55,999 nt of DNA, from assembly GCA_023415575.1 (NCBI GenBank), contig JAEZKF010000041.1, positions 1 through 55,999 on the forward strand, given 5' to 3'. Of this stretch, positions 8,312 to 16,523 are shown piece by piece; position 1 is the first letter of the stretch, and each line of letters begins with the position of its first letter. The notes under the pieces are model-generated. The model was not told where the DNA came from. It was given only the letters and a program-made list of their open reading frames with translations, and did no database searches. The position numbers were made by a program, and so were the translations under genes. This DNA is from Bacillota bacterium (GTDB lineage: Bacteria > Bacillota > Clostridia > Oscillospirales > Ruminococcaceae).

Positions 8312-8349
8312 CTAACATCCTCCCGTAGAGCATAATTTACTAAATATAT

Positions 8350-8358
8350 ATTATAACA
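8350..8358 (-). promoter_or_regulatory. Extended -10 promoter of the polA cluster
   Basis: On the minus strand TGTTATAAT (extended -10) lies about 40 bases before the polA start. No convincing -35 hexamer is seen at 17 bases. Confidence 0.5.
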
Positions 8359-8406
8359 TAAAAAAAGTAAGAATAAAGCTTTATATTTCATGGGATATCC
8401 GTATTC

Positions 8407-8435
8407 TTGAGCGGGAAAGCTTCCTATGTTATAAT
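8407..8435 (+). promoter_or_regulatory. Sigma-A promoter of dusB-yjbQ
   Basis: TTGAGC (8407-8412), 17-base spacer, TATAAT (8430-8435), with a TG one base before the -10. About 120 bases of leader follow; it holds a 9-bp hairpin (CAGGCATCG with CGGTGCCTG, 8511-8536) not followed by a U-tract. Confidence 0.65.
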
Positions 8436-8561
8436 AGCCGCAAGACGGCGCAAACGTTGGTTCTTGCGCCCGGCATTTTTGCTATGGGCAGATGCGCCGT
8501 GATTTATAGACAGGCATCGGGGTTTTCGGTGCCTGCAACTTATTAAGTAAGGTTAACTGTT

Positions 8562-9563
8562 ATGAAGATAGGCAATGTAACAATAAACGGATATGTAGCA
8601 TTAGCCCCGATGGCGGGGGTAGCCGACCGCGCCTTCCGCGAGATCTGCAAGGAGTACGGCGCAGCCTACCTCGTAAGCGAGATGGCAAGCGCCAAAGGGC
8701 TTACGCGGTCAGACGACAAGACCTGCGAACTCATTACCGTCACCGACTTTGAGCGCCCTATGGCAGTCCAGCTGTTTGGCGACGACCCCCAGACGATGAC
8801 GGAGGCTGCCCGCAAGGCACTTCGCTATAAGCCCGACATCATCGACATCAACATGGGGTGTCCTGCGCCCAAGATTGCGGGCAACGGCGGCGGAAGCGCT
8901 TTGCATAAAAGCCCGCAGCTGGCAGGCGAGATTGTGCGCGCGGTGGCAGATGCAGTAGACATCCCCGTCACGGTCAAAATCCGCAAGGGCTGGGATGATA
9001 AGCTCATCAACGCTGTTGAGATGGCTCGTATCGCCGAGCAAAACGGCGCAAAGGCAATCTGTGTTCACGGCCGCACGCGGGCCCAGATGTACGCCCCGCC
9101 GGTGGATATCGATATCATCCGGGCGGTCAAGGAGGCGGTTTCGGTTCCCGTCATCGCAAACGGGGATGTAACAAGCCCGCAGACCGCTAAGGAGATGTAC
9201 GAAAAAACCGGTGCCGACTTTATCATGGTCGGCCGCGCAGCACTCGGGGCTCCATGGCTGTTTGCGCAGATTAATGCATACCTCATGGACGGCTCCATCC
9301 TGCCCGACCCGCCCATGGAAACACGCATGAACGTCATGCTGCGCCAGTTTGAAAAGATGGTCGCCTACAAGGGCGAATACACCGGCATGCGGGAGACCCG
9401 CAAGCACGCCGCATGGTATCTCAAGGGCTTTCGGGGCGCTGCCGCACTTCGCAAGCTGTCGGGCACGCTGTGTACTTTAGATGATGCCCGACGTTTAGCG
9501 GAAGAAGCCCTGCGGCTCAACAGTCACGACGAGGGGGACAAAGAGGATGAAATCATATCGTAA
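8562..9563 (+). CDS. dusB: tRNA-dihydrouridine synthase (DusB family)
   Basis: FMN-dependent enzyme that reduces specific uridines of tRNA to dihydrouridine. The 333-residue product shows the TIM-barrel family pattern: APMAGVADRAFR at the N-terminus, the catalytic cysteine in NMGCPAPKI, the phosphate-binding VKIRKGW and CVHGRTRAQMY strands, and IANGDV / VGRAALGAPW near the FMN phosphate. The C-terminal helical tRNA-binding domain (about 240-333) is present. It overlaps the next gene by 17 bases, implying coupled translation. In many Firmicutes dusB instead lies near lysS or greA, so this pairing with yjbQ is less usual. Confidence 0.92.
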   Translation: MKIGNVTINGYVALAPMAGVADRAFREICKEYGAAYLVSEMASAKGLTRSDDKTCELITVTDFERPMAVQLFGDDPQTMTEAARKALRYKPDIIDINMGCPAPKIAGNGGGSALHKSPQLAGEIVRAVADAVDIPVTVKIRKGWDDKLINAVEMARIAEQNGAKAICVHGRTRAQMYAPPVDIDIIRAVKEAVSVPVIANGDVTSPQTAKEMYEKTGADFIMVGRAALGAPWLFAQINAYLMDGSILPDPPMETRMNVMLRQFEKMVAYKGEYTGMRETRKHAAWYLKGFRGAAALRKLSGTLCTLDDARRLAEEALRLNSHDEGDKEDEIIS

Positions 9564-9963
9564 GGAGCTTCACTTTAACCTGCCCGCAAGGCGCGGGCTT
9601 GTGAACATCACCGATAAGGTGCAGGAGGCAGTGCGTGAATCCGGCGTGCAGGAGGGACTGGTGCTCGTCAACGCCATGAACATCACCGCGAGCGTCTTTA
9701 TCAACGATGACGAGGGCGGCCTTCACCACGACTACGAGGCCTGGCTTGAGCGCCTTGCACCCGAAAAGCCGTACAGCCAATACCGCCACAACGGCTATGA
9801 GGACAATGCCGACGCCCACCTAAAGCGCACCATTATGGGGCGGGAGGTTGTGGTCGCCATCACCGAGGGCCGGCTTGATTTCGGCACCTGGGAGCAGATC
9901 TTCTACTACGAGTTTGACGGCAAGCGCAACAAGCGCGTACTTATCAAGATTATCGGCGAGTAG
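9547..9963 (+). CDS. YjbQ/UPF0047 family protein (secondary thiamine-phosphate synthase)
   Basis: A 138-residue single-domain protein of the UPF0047/YjbQ family. Members have a weak thiamine-phosphate synthase activity in E. coli, but the main physiological role is unresolved. Conserved features seen are the LVNAMNITASVFINDDE segment, the HNGYEDNADAHLKRTIMG histidine-rich region thought to bind metal, and the final GTWEQIFYYEFDG block. It begins inside the 3' end of dusB and is followed by a strong terminator, so the two form a bicistronic unit. Confidence 0.85.
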   Translation: MKSYRKELHFNLPARRGLVNITDKVQEAVRESGVQEGLVLVNAMNITASVFINDDEGGLHHDYEAWLERLAPEKPYSQYRHNGYEDNADAHLKRTIMGREVVVAITEGRLDFGTWEQIFYYEFDGKRNKRVLIKIIGE

Positions 9964-10020
9964 GGCGCACTTTCAAGGCTTGAATGATGTGAGAAAAATC
10001 TGTTCATGCTTATAACAGCA

Positions 10021-10056
10021 AAGCACCGGACGCTTTGTGCCCGGTGCTTTTGTGGT
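10021..10056 (+). terminator. Rho-independent terminator after dusB-yjbQ
   Basis: AAGCACCGG (10021-10029) pairs with CCGGTGCTT (10041-10049), 11-base loop, followed by TTTTGTGGTTTTT. Confidence 0.8.
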
Positions 10057-10175
10057 TTTTATCAGAAAGTGGTATAATAATAGGATAATCAAAACCCTTT
10101 CGCAGTGCGGTTGCAGTTGAGTTTCATACATAAAGATGGTAGAATAAGCGAAAAGGGCCAGACGATAAGCCTTGT

Positions 10176-10886
10176 CTATTTCTTTGACTTTCCCGTTTTG
10201 CCGATGATGCGCTGCTCGCTGTTTTGAATGAGGTTTAACAGCGATGTCGCAAACAGCGGGTAGGTTTCTGTAAGCGACTGCGAGGTCATCGCAAAGCAGG
10301 ACGGATCTTTAAGCGGGGTAAGGTCGTCCACCTTTTCGCCGTTTGCAAGCGCCGCAGCCTTGGCTTCGCATACTTCCATCGCGGCTGCCGCATAACCCTG
10401 TGCAAGCGACCCGCTTACCGTAAACATGCTCTCCTGATTCTTCGGGTAGGACGCGTGCAAAACGCGGAACATGCGGTATACAGCGAGCATTAAAAATGAC
10501 GATACCTCGGTGACTAAGGCCGTGTTTGCGCTCTTTTGCAAAAGGTCAAACAGGATGTTCATCGAGTTTGCAATGAGCTTTTTGCTCAGTGTTGGCAAAA
10601 CGCTTCCGCGGAAGGTGTTCTCCTTGCCGATCATCTCGGGCTCAGGAATCTCATCCACCGTGATGGTAGCACCGGTGCGGTCAGGTGAACGCCCGAGCAG
10701 ATAATCGCACGAAACGCCATAGTATTCCGCGCACCTCACCAGAAAATCCAGTCCGCATTCGCGAATGCCCTTCTCATAATGCGACAGCAGGGCCTGCGAG
10801 ATATCCAGTGCCTGTGCCGCCTCCTTTTGAGTAATGCCCTTCTCCTTGCGCAACAGCGTAAGTACGCGCGGAAAATCCGAATTCAT
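10176..10886 (-). CDS. XRE-family transcriptional regulator
   Basis: A 236-residue protein with a Cro/cI-type helix-turn-helix at residues 5-60 (TLLRKEKGITQKEAAQALD, SQALLSHYEKG, DYLLGRS). The remaining 170 residues are mostly helical and I do not recognise a defined sensor domain; they could mediate dimerisation or ligand binding. It is transcribed alone, from a consensus promoter about 100 bases upstream, with AGGAGGAGG before the ATG. Its regulon cannot be told; the divergent gene is the dehydrogenase-like protein at 11183, about 300 bases away, which makes that gene a natural candidate target. Confidence 0.85.
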   Translation of the reverse strand: MNSDFPRVLTLLRKEKGITQKEAAQALDISQALLSHYEKGIRECGLDFLVRCAEYYGVSCDYLLGRSPDRTGATITVDEIPEPEMIGKENTFRGSVLPTLSKKLIANSMNILFDLLQKSANTALVTEVSSFLMLAVYRMFRVLHASYPKNQESMFTVSGSLAQGYAAAAMEVCEAKAAALANGEKVDDLTPLKDPSCFAMTSQSLTETYPLFATSLLNLIQNSEQRIIGKTGKSKK

Positions 10887-10982
10887 GTTGCTTCCTCCTC
10901 CTGATGTTGGGTGCGCGCAATGCAGACATGCAAAGGCTTAAAACGCGCCTGCATGGTGCATGATGCATATAACTACTCGTAA

Positions 10983-11011
10983 ATTATAGTATACGACATA
11001 CGGCTTGTAAA
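10983..11011 (-). promoter_or_regulatory. Sigma-A promoter of the XRE regulator
   Basis: On the minus strand TTTACA (11006-11011), 17-base spacer, TATAAT (10983-10988). The 170 bases from here to the divergent gene at 11183 show no equally good plus-strand promoter. Confidence 0.65.
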
Positions 11012-11182
11012 GTGCTATTTTATTGTTTTCTCGGTATTTTGGTCGCAAACACGCGGTAAGTGCGGATGTACTCCGCCTGGGCAGGACGACACAAGGCAAA
11101 GCGCATTTTACCGTCACCTCCACTCCTCCTCGCGCGCTGGTCTTACATAACCCGCACGGCTACATAAAGGGAGGGTTTTTCA

Positions 11183-12175
11183 ATGTCACAAGCAAACATT
11201 ATTGTTCTCCCCGGCGACGGCACCGGCAAGCAGCTCATGGAGCAGGCAGTGCGCGTTGTCAGGGAGGTCTGCACCATAGAGGGCGTAGACCTTACGCTCG
11301 AATACGACGATATCGGCTATGCCGCATATCTTGAGCAGGGCACGCCTTTTTCCACACGCACCCTGCAAAAATGCCGTGCGGCAGACGGCGTTCTGCTCGG
11401 CCCCGTCGGGGATGAATCCGCTAAGACGCTGCCGCCCCACCTTCAGCCGGTGGCCGGCGTGCTCGCGTTGCGCGCAAAGCTCGGGCTGTACAGCGAGTAT
11501 TGCCCCGTCCTTGTGCCTGAACGCGGTATTGACTTTGTCATCGTGCGGGAACTGAGCGGCGGCATCTACTACGGCGCGCGCGGCCAGACCAAGGTCGAGG
11601 AGGTCGCAGCGGCCTACGACACCGAAATCTACACCGAGCCCGAGGTCGAGCGCGTTGCTAAGAACGCGTTTGAGCTTGCCCGTACCCGCAGAGGGCAGGT
11701 TGTATCGGTAGACCGGGCCGATGTTCTCGAAAGCTCGCGCCTATGGCGTGCCACCGTTGAGAAAATACACGCCGCTTATCCGGATGTTACACTGAATCAC
11801 ATTTCGGTAAACCGCGCGGCGGCGCTTATTCTAACCGACCCGTCGCAGTTTGACGTTCTGCTGTGCCCGAACCTTTTTGGCAGCATCCTCGCAAGCGAGG
11901 CAAGCGCCTTGGAAGGTGACTGGCAGGCACAGCCGCGGGCATGGCTCGGCTATTCAAAACTCGGCGTCTACACGCCCGCGTGTGATATTACTACCCAAAA
12001 CCCCGCCGCGGCAATCCTTGCTGCCGGTATGATGCTTGATTACTCGCTCGGCATGCAGACGGCTTCGCAGGCGGTTATACAGGCGGTGCGGGAGATTACC
12101 GCCCGTCAGACGGGCCTTACTCCTGAGATAATGGGCGAGCTTGTTGCAAAGCGCATCGGCCAGATTCTCGCGTAA
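11183..12175 (+). CDS. Isocitrate/isopropylmalate dehydrogenase-like protein, probably catalytically inactive
   Basis: A 330-residue protein clearly homologous to the beta-decarboxylating dehydrogenases: IVLPGDGTGKQLM at the N-terminus, VRELSGGIYYG, VERVAKNAFELAR, and FDVLLCPNLFG. Against the isopropylmalate dehydrogenase pattern several active-site residues are changed. The catalytic Lys of VDKANVL is Arg178 (VDRADVL). The metal-ligand Asp of VDNAA is Asn210 (VNRAA). The two Asp of GDILSD are Ser234 and Ser238 (GSILAS). The NLRP arginine is Cys107 (EYCPV). The cofactor loop HGSAPDI reads YTPACDI from residue 263. The fold is complete and no stop or frameshift is present, so this looks like a maintained pseudoenzyme rather than a broken gene. 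No leuA, leuC or leuD is nearby. Role unknown. Confidence 0.8.
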   Translation: MSQANIIVLPGDGTGKQLMEQAVRVVREVCTIEGVDLTLEYDDIGYAAYLEQGTPFSTRTLQKCRAADGVLLGPVGDESAKTLPPHLQPVAGVLALRAKLGLYSEYCPVLVPERGIDFVIVRELSGGIYYGARGQTKVEEVAAAYDTEIYTEPEVERVAKNAFELARTRRGQVVSVDRADVLESSRLWRATVEKIHAAYPDVTLNHISVNRAAALILTDPSQFDVLLCPNLFGSILASEASALEGDWQAQPRAWLGYSKLGVYTPACDITTQNPAAAILAAGMMLDYSLGMQTASQAVIQAVREITARQTGLTPEIMGELVAKRIGQILA

Positions 12176-12210
12176 CTGAAATCAGACCTAAAAAGGGGAC
12201 AACCATTGCT

Positions 12211-13131
12211 ATGATAGGCAAGATAAAGAAAAACGCACGGCTGCTGTTAAGGGGAAACCTTGCTAAGGGGGCGGCCGTTACCCTGATATTCTTAGGGGTA
12301 TTGGTTCTGTTCAAGGGCGTGGAAACGCTCTGCCTGCTCATTCTCGATGCTCTTGGGGTATCCGCCGCAGCGCAGGGCATAGGGGGCATCGGCACTCTTT
12401 TATCCCAGCTGCCATTGGTCTCGCCCATCAACATTGCAGCCACTGTTGTTGTGATATTGCTTGCAAGCTTTGTGATTGCCCCTTTATATGTCGGCATCAA
12501 GGGATGGTTCTATCGGTTGTCCGAAGGGCAAACGGTTCCGGTCAGCGCCATCTTTGAGCCCTTTTCTCACGCAAAGACCTTCTTTAAATCCTGGTTTTTG
12601 ATGCTTGATATCTTTTTGCGGTCGTTCTTTTGGATATACCTGTGCGTCCTGCCCGGCGCTCTGCTCGGCACCACCGGCTTTGCCCTTTTGACTGCCCGGC
12701 TCACCCTCAAAAACGGGGAGCTCATCGGCTCGCTCGCAGCCATTCTCGGTATTATTTTAGGAATACTCGGCCTCATCCTTGGGGTTGTGATTGCGCTTCG
12801 CTACAGCATAGCTCCCTATTTGCTTTGCGAGGATATGACGCGCAGTGCGCGGTATACCATCCGCACATCGGTGCGGTATATGCGGGGCAATCAGGGGAGG
12901 ATGTTCGGGCTATTGCTCTCCTTTGTGCTGTGGGCCCTGTTTTCGGGGCTGATTCTCCCCACTCTATATGCCTTTCCATACCTTCAGGCAAGTGCCGCCA
13001 TCTTTGCCCGCTACCTAATCCAGAAGGGCACACAGGAGAATACCGAAGCCTCGATTGAACAGGAAGAGTTCCCCAAAGCAACCCCCGATCCTGATTTTGA
13101 CGATATTGAGCAGACAAATGATTTGACGTAA
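12211..13131 (+). CDS. DUF975-like integral membrane protein
   Basis: A 306-residue membrane protein starting MIGKIKKNARLLLRGNLAKG, a basic amphipathic start typical of DUF975 proteins, followed by about five to six hydrophobic segments (roughly residues 22-50, 70-95, 130-160, 175-205, 230-260). The C-terminal 45 residues are acidic and cytosolic. DUF975 has no known function. It starts 35 bases after the dehydrogenase-like gene and ends 15 bases before the first LUD gene, so the three probably share a transcript. A decayed second copy of its 3' part lies at 13850-14245. Confidence 0.75.
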   Translation: MIGKIKKNARLLLRGNLAKGAAVTLIFLGVLVLFKGVETLCLLILDALGVSAAAQGIGGIGTLLSQLPLVSPINIAATVVVILLASFVIAPLYVGIKGWFYRLSEGQTVPVSAIFEPFSHAKTFFKSWFLMLDIFLRSFFWIYLCVLPGALLGTTGFALLTARLTLKNGELIGSLAAILGIILGILGLILGVVIALRYSIAPYLLCEDMTRSARYTIRTSVRYMRGNQGRMFGLLLSFVLWALFSGLILPTLYAFPYLQASAAIFARYLIQKGTQENTEASIEQEEFPKATPDPDFDDIEQTNDLT

Positions 13132-13145
13132 AGGAAGGGATCAAA

Positions 13146-13820
13146 ATGGATAAAAACACAAAGGCGATCGAGAATCTCCACATTGAAAAGACCATCAAGG
13201 CCTTGCAGGCAAACAACATGACGGGTATCTATGTACCTACTGTGGCCGATATCGTTCCCGCTGTGCAAAAGCTGCTCAACGAGGGCGATACCGTTGCCTT
13301 CGGCGGCTCGCAGAGTCTGTATGAGTCAGGTGTCATCGATCACCTGCGCAGCGGCCGCTACAACCTGCTTGACCGTGATGACCCTACGCTTACGGCAGAC
13401 CAGGTCGGTGAGGTTCAGAGAAAGGCCTTCTTTGCCGATGCCTTTTTGTGCAGCGCCAACGCTGTTACACTAAACGGCGAGATCTATAACGTGGACGGCG
13501 GCGGCAACCGTGTGGCGGCAGTCCTGTATGGACCTAAGAAGGTCATTATGGTGGTAGGCTACAACAAGCTGGTGCGCAATCTAGACGACGCCATCCGCAG
13601 GGTCAAGACTGTCGCAGCACCCGCAAACACCGTCCGACTTTCCTGCGATACATACTGCGCGCATAAGGGCGAGTGCATGTCCTTTTCTGCGAATGAAAAC
13701 GGCATGACCTGCGGCTGCAACTCTCCGAGCCGCATCTGTGCTTTTTACACCGTGCTCGGACGGCAGGGCAACCCTGACCGCATCACGGTTCTTCTCTGCG
13801 GCGAGGAGCTCGGGTATTAA
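13146..13820 (+). CDS. LUD-domain protein (LutC/DUF162-like), copy 1
   Basis: A 224-residue LUD-domain protein. The family includes LutC, a component of the LutABC lactate-oxidation complex, and many stand-alone anaerobic relatives of unknown role. Features seen are HIEKTIKALQANNM, the GGSQSLYESG loop, a Rossmann-like ADAFLCSANAVTLNGEI region, GPKKVIMVVGYNKLV, and a cysteine-rich C-terminal segment (about residues 166-197, with six cysteines) before VLLCGEELGY. No lutA or lutB is present, so lactate oxidation is not supported here. The protein is nearly identical to the product of 14278-14952 (about 26 substitutions by eye), part of a tandem duplication. Confidence 0.85.
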   Translation: MDKNTKAIENLHIEKTIKALQANNMTGIYVPTVADIVPAVQKLLNEGDTVAFGGSQSLYESGVIDHLRSGRYNLLDRDDPTLTADQVGEVQRKAFFADAFLCSANAVTLNGEIYNVDGGGNRVAAVLYGPKKVIMVVGYNKLVRNLDDAIRRVKTVAAPANTVRLSCDTYCAHKGECMSFSANENGMTCGCNSPSRICAFYTVLGRQGNPDRITVLLCGEELGY

Positions 13821-13849
13821 TCCTATTGCAATGAGGGGAAAATCCCCCT

Positions 13850-14245
13850 GCATATACCTGGCGTCCTGCCCGGTGCCTTGCTCGGCGTTATACTGGGGAT
13901 ACTCGGACTCATCCTCGGGGTGGTAATTGCGCTGCGCTACAGCATAGACCCCTACCTGCTTTGAGAGGGTATGACGCGCAGCGCGCGGTATGCCATCCGC
14001 ACGTCGGTGCGGTATATGCGGGGCAATCAGGGCTGAATGCTAGGGCTAATATCTCTTTTGCACTGTGGACACTGTTTTCTGGGCTGATTCTCCCCACCTT
14101 ATATGCCTTTGCATACCTTCAGGCAAGCACAGCAATCTTTGGCCGCTACCTGATTGAAAAGGGAAAGCATGAAAAGGCGCAATCCCTGACATACTGGGGG
14201 GAGATGCCCGCAGCAACCGACGAGCCTGATTTATTCGAGACTTAG
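13850..14245 (+). pseudogene. Decayed duplicate of the DUF975 gene
   Basis: This stretch aligns base by base with the 3' two thirds of the DUF975 gene at 12211-13131, beginning at the equivalent of about 12635. It is clearly broken. The 5' third is absent. About 90 bases are deleted between two CTCGG repeats. TGC has become a TGA stop at 13962-13964, a second TGA is at 14034-14036, and a one-base deletion shifts the frame a few bases further on. The 3' end, including the ARYLIxKG region, is still readable. It lies between the two LUD genes exactly where the DUF975 gene lies relative to LUD copy 1, so it is the remains of the duplicated partner. Confidence 0.88.
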
Positions 14246-14277
14246 CAAGCAAATTAAGCAAAAGGAAGGTAAAAGAG

Positions 14278-14952
14278 ATGGACAAAAACACAAATTCAAT
14301 CGAAAGGCTCCATATTGAAAAGACCATCAAGGCCTTGCAGGCAAACAACATGATCGGTATCTATGTGCCTACTGTGGCCGATGTTGTTCCCGCTGTGCAA
14401 AAGCTGCTCAATGAGGGCGATACCGTTGCCTTCGGCGGCTCGCGGAGTTTGTATGAGTCAGGTGTCATCGACCACCTGCGCTGCGGCCGCTATAACCTGC
14501 TTGACCGTGACGACCCTACGCTTACAAAGGAGCAGGTCGGTGAGGTTCAGAGAAAGGCGTTCTTTGCCGATGCCTTTTTGTGCAGCGCAAACGCTGTTAC
14601 CCTAAACGGTGAGATCTATAACGTGGACGGCAGCGGCAACCGTGTGGCGGCAGTCCTGTATGGGCCCAAGAAGGTCATTATGGTGGTTGGCTACAACAAG
14701 CTCGTACGCAGCTTAGATGATGCCATCCGCAGGGTCAAGACTACCTCTGCGCCCGCAAACTCCGTCAGATTGTCCCGCGATACCTACTGCGCGCATAAGG
14801 GCGAGTGCATGTCGTTTTCCGCTCATGGGAACGATATGACCTGCGGCTGCAACTCTCCGGGCCGCATCTGTTCTTTGTACACCGTGCTCGGATGGCAGGA
14901 AAAGGCCAACCGCATCACGGTACTTCTCTGCGGTGAGGAGCTCGGGTATTAA
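14278..14952 (+). CDS. LUD-domain protein (LutC/DUF162-like), copy 2
   Basis: Second copy of the LUD gene, 224 residues, same length and start context (GGAAGG before the ATG). Relative to copy 1 about 26 residues differ, mostly conservative and concentrated in the N-terminal ten residues and the cysteine-rich tail; one tail cysteine (residue 166) is Arg here. Unlike its DUF975 partner it has stayed intact, which suggests selection for the LUD protein or a recent event. The sequence after its stop (ATGAGGGGAA) also matches the sequence after copy 1, marking the edge of the repeated unit. Confidence 0.85.
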   Translation: MDKNTNSIERLHIEKTIKALQANNMIGIYVPTVADVVPAVQKLLNEGDTVAFGGSRSLYESGVIDHLRCGRYNLLDRDDPTLTKEQVGEVQRKAFFADAFLCSANAVTLNGEIYNVDGSGNRVAAVLYGPKKVIMVVGYNKLVRSLDDAIRRVKTTSAPANSVRLSRDTYCAHKGECMSFSAHGNDMTCGCNSPGRICSLYTVLGWQEKANRITVLLCGEELGY

Positions 14953-15032
14953 GCTCGTGCTATGAGGGGAAGGCTTCACCTTTTTGGCAAAGAAGAATTC
15001 AAAAATAATCCATATAAATATCATAGCAGATA

Positions 15033-15041
15033 TGTTATAAT
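15033..15041 (+). promoter_or_regulatory. Extended -10 promoter before the lipoprotein-two-component genes
   Basis: TGTTATAAT at 15033-15041 with an AT-rich upstream region but no clear -35. It lies 37 bases before the lipoprotein start codon. Confidence 0.5.
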
Positions 15042-15078
15042 TGTTTGTACTTAACTGACAGGAAGGGGGAACCATGCA

Positions 15079-16485
15079 ATGAAGCTGCGTATTGCGGCAC
15101 TGCTTACCGCTATCTGTATGCTGCTTTCCGGTTGCATGGGCCTTGCGCAGGGAACCGAAAGCCTCATGCGCCCCCCTAAACTGTCTGTGGAGCAGCAAAG
15201 AATCTACGCTGCCCTTTCTGCGGCTGTCGGTGACGACGTTGTGCTCAAGTACCCCGGAGACGGCGAGTACCGGTCTGCCTTTGTCATGTATGACATCGAC
15301 GAGGACAACGAAGACGAGGTCATTGTGTTCTACACAACCTCCTCCCAAGGCGGAGACGAAGGCGCCGACCTGCGCATTAATATCCTGAAAAAACAGGGCG
15401 AGGACTGGTTTTCCATCTATGACTCGCTGGGCCTCGGGCCCGAAATAGACAGCATCTCCTTTAGCCACAACATCACAGACAGCAATCAGTTTAACATTGT
15501 TATCTCGTTTGAGCTGCTTTCGATGCAGCAGAAGATTCTGGCGGTATACTCCTTTAAGAACAATCATCTCATAGAGGAGTTTGTGTGCGACTACACCAGC
15601 AGCCTGATTCAGGACTTTGACAATGACGGGCGCGAGGAGCTGTTCTTGCTCTATAACGTGGAGACGACCATCGCAAAGGCGATGTATGTAGATACCCTTA
15701 CTGCCTACGGCCAGCCTACCGTCACAAGCGAGGTGGAGCTGAGCACCGATGTTAAGCAGTATGTTCAGCTCCTGGCTGAGCCCGAGTACGCAAACGGCAG
15801 TACTGCGCCCCAGAACGACGAGGAGAAGCCAACATCCTACAAGATATACATAGACGGCGTATCCGCGGCTAAAGGCAACTACACCACCGAGCTTGTTTCC
15901 CTCAAGGATTCGAGCCTAACGAATCTATTAGTAAACGAAGAAGGGGTGCACAACACCAACTGGCGCAATGCGGCCTTGCTCACGCAGGACCGCAACAACG
16001 ACGGCGTGATGGATGTGCCCAGAGCCATCCGCATCAACGATTGGCCGACCGATTCTAAGGAAAGCGCCCTTACCCTGATTGAGTGGTACAACTATGTGGA
16101 CGAGACCTTTATTCCCACCAGCTACACCCTTGTCAACCGCCTATTCGGGTTTGAGCTCGACTTCCCCTTGACCTGGGGTAAGAATATTGCGGTAAAGCAG
16201 AGCGATGATGGCTACGAGTGGCGGATTTATGAGTATATTGAGTCAAAAGGCCGCAATGACGACAGCAGTAAGAGCAGTGCGCTTGGCGAGGAGCTTTTGC
16301 GCATACGGGCGTATTCCAACAGCAACTTCTTTGACAAGTATTCTGCAGAGGGGTACAAGGAGCTGGGCAAAAACGAGGACTACACCTTTTACGCTTATAT
16401 CCCGGAACCGGAAGGAAAGATGAGCGAGCTTGCCATAAGCTTTGACGAGCTTGTCTCTCTATTTCATGTTGGTAACGCAAAATAA
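15079..16485 (+). CDS. Putative lipoprotein with calcium-binding-like Asp loops
   Basis: A 468-residue exported protein with a signal peptide ending in the lipobox LLSGC (Cys19). I do not recognise a named family. Three short Asp/Asn-rich loops, DIDEDNEDEV (about residue 73), DFDNDGREEL (about 181) and DRNNDGVMDV (about 305), look like the calcium-binding turns of VCBS/FG-GAP-like proteins. The last 100 residues resemble a separate alpha/beta domain. ATG at 15079 has GGGGG 9 bases upstream. It ends 38 bases before a response regulator gene and is followed by its kinase, so it may be an accessory sensor or target of that system. Confidence is high that it is a lipoprotein gene and low for function. 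Confidence 0.75.
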   Translation: MKLRIAALLTAICMLLSGCMGLAQGTESLMRPPKLSVEQQRIYAALSAAVGDDVVLKYPGDGEYRSAFVMYDIDEDNEDEVIVFYTTSSQGGDEGADLRINILKKQGEDWFSIYDSLGLGPEIDSISFSHNITDSNQFNIVISFELLSMQQKILAVYSFKNNHLIEEFVCDYTSSLIQDFDNDGREELFLLYNVETTIAKAMYVDTLTAYGQPTVTSEVELSTDVKQYVQLLAEPEYANGSTAPQNDEEKPTSYKIYIDGVSAAKGNYTTELVSLKDSSLTNLLVNEEGVHNTNWRNAALLTQDRNNDGVMDVPRAIRINDWPTDSKESALTLIEWYNYVDETFIPTSYTLVNRLFGFELDFPLTWGKNIAVKQSDDGYEWRIYEYIESKGRNDDSSKSSALGEELLRIRAYSNSNFFDKYSAEGYKELGKNEDYTFYAYIPEPEGKMSELAISFDELVSLFHVGNAK

Positions 16486-16523
16486 TCCCAATTATGATAT
16501 GACGGCGGATTGGAGGGTCAACC

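Noticed and set aside
8709..9407. 232-codon minus-strand frame opposite dusB
   Set aside because: Shadow of dusB; its composition mirrors the conserved barrel.
10060..10160. Plus-strand promoter and small RNA after yjbQ (TATAAT at 10073, imperfect repeat CCCTTTCGC...GCGAAAAGGG)
   Set aside because: No -35 partner, no U-tract after the repeat, and a bulge in the stem; too weak.
14713..15567. 284-codon minus-strand frame spanning the LUD copy 2 / lipoprotein junction
   Set aside because: Covers two real genes on the other strand and a promoter; no family match.
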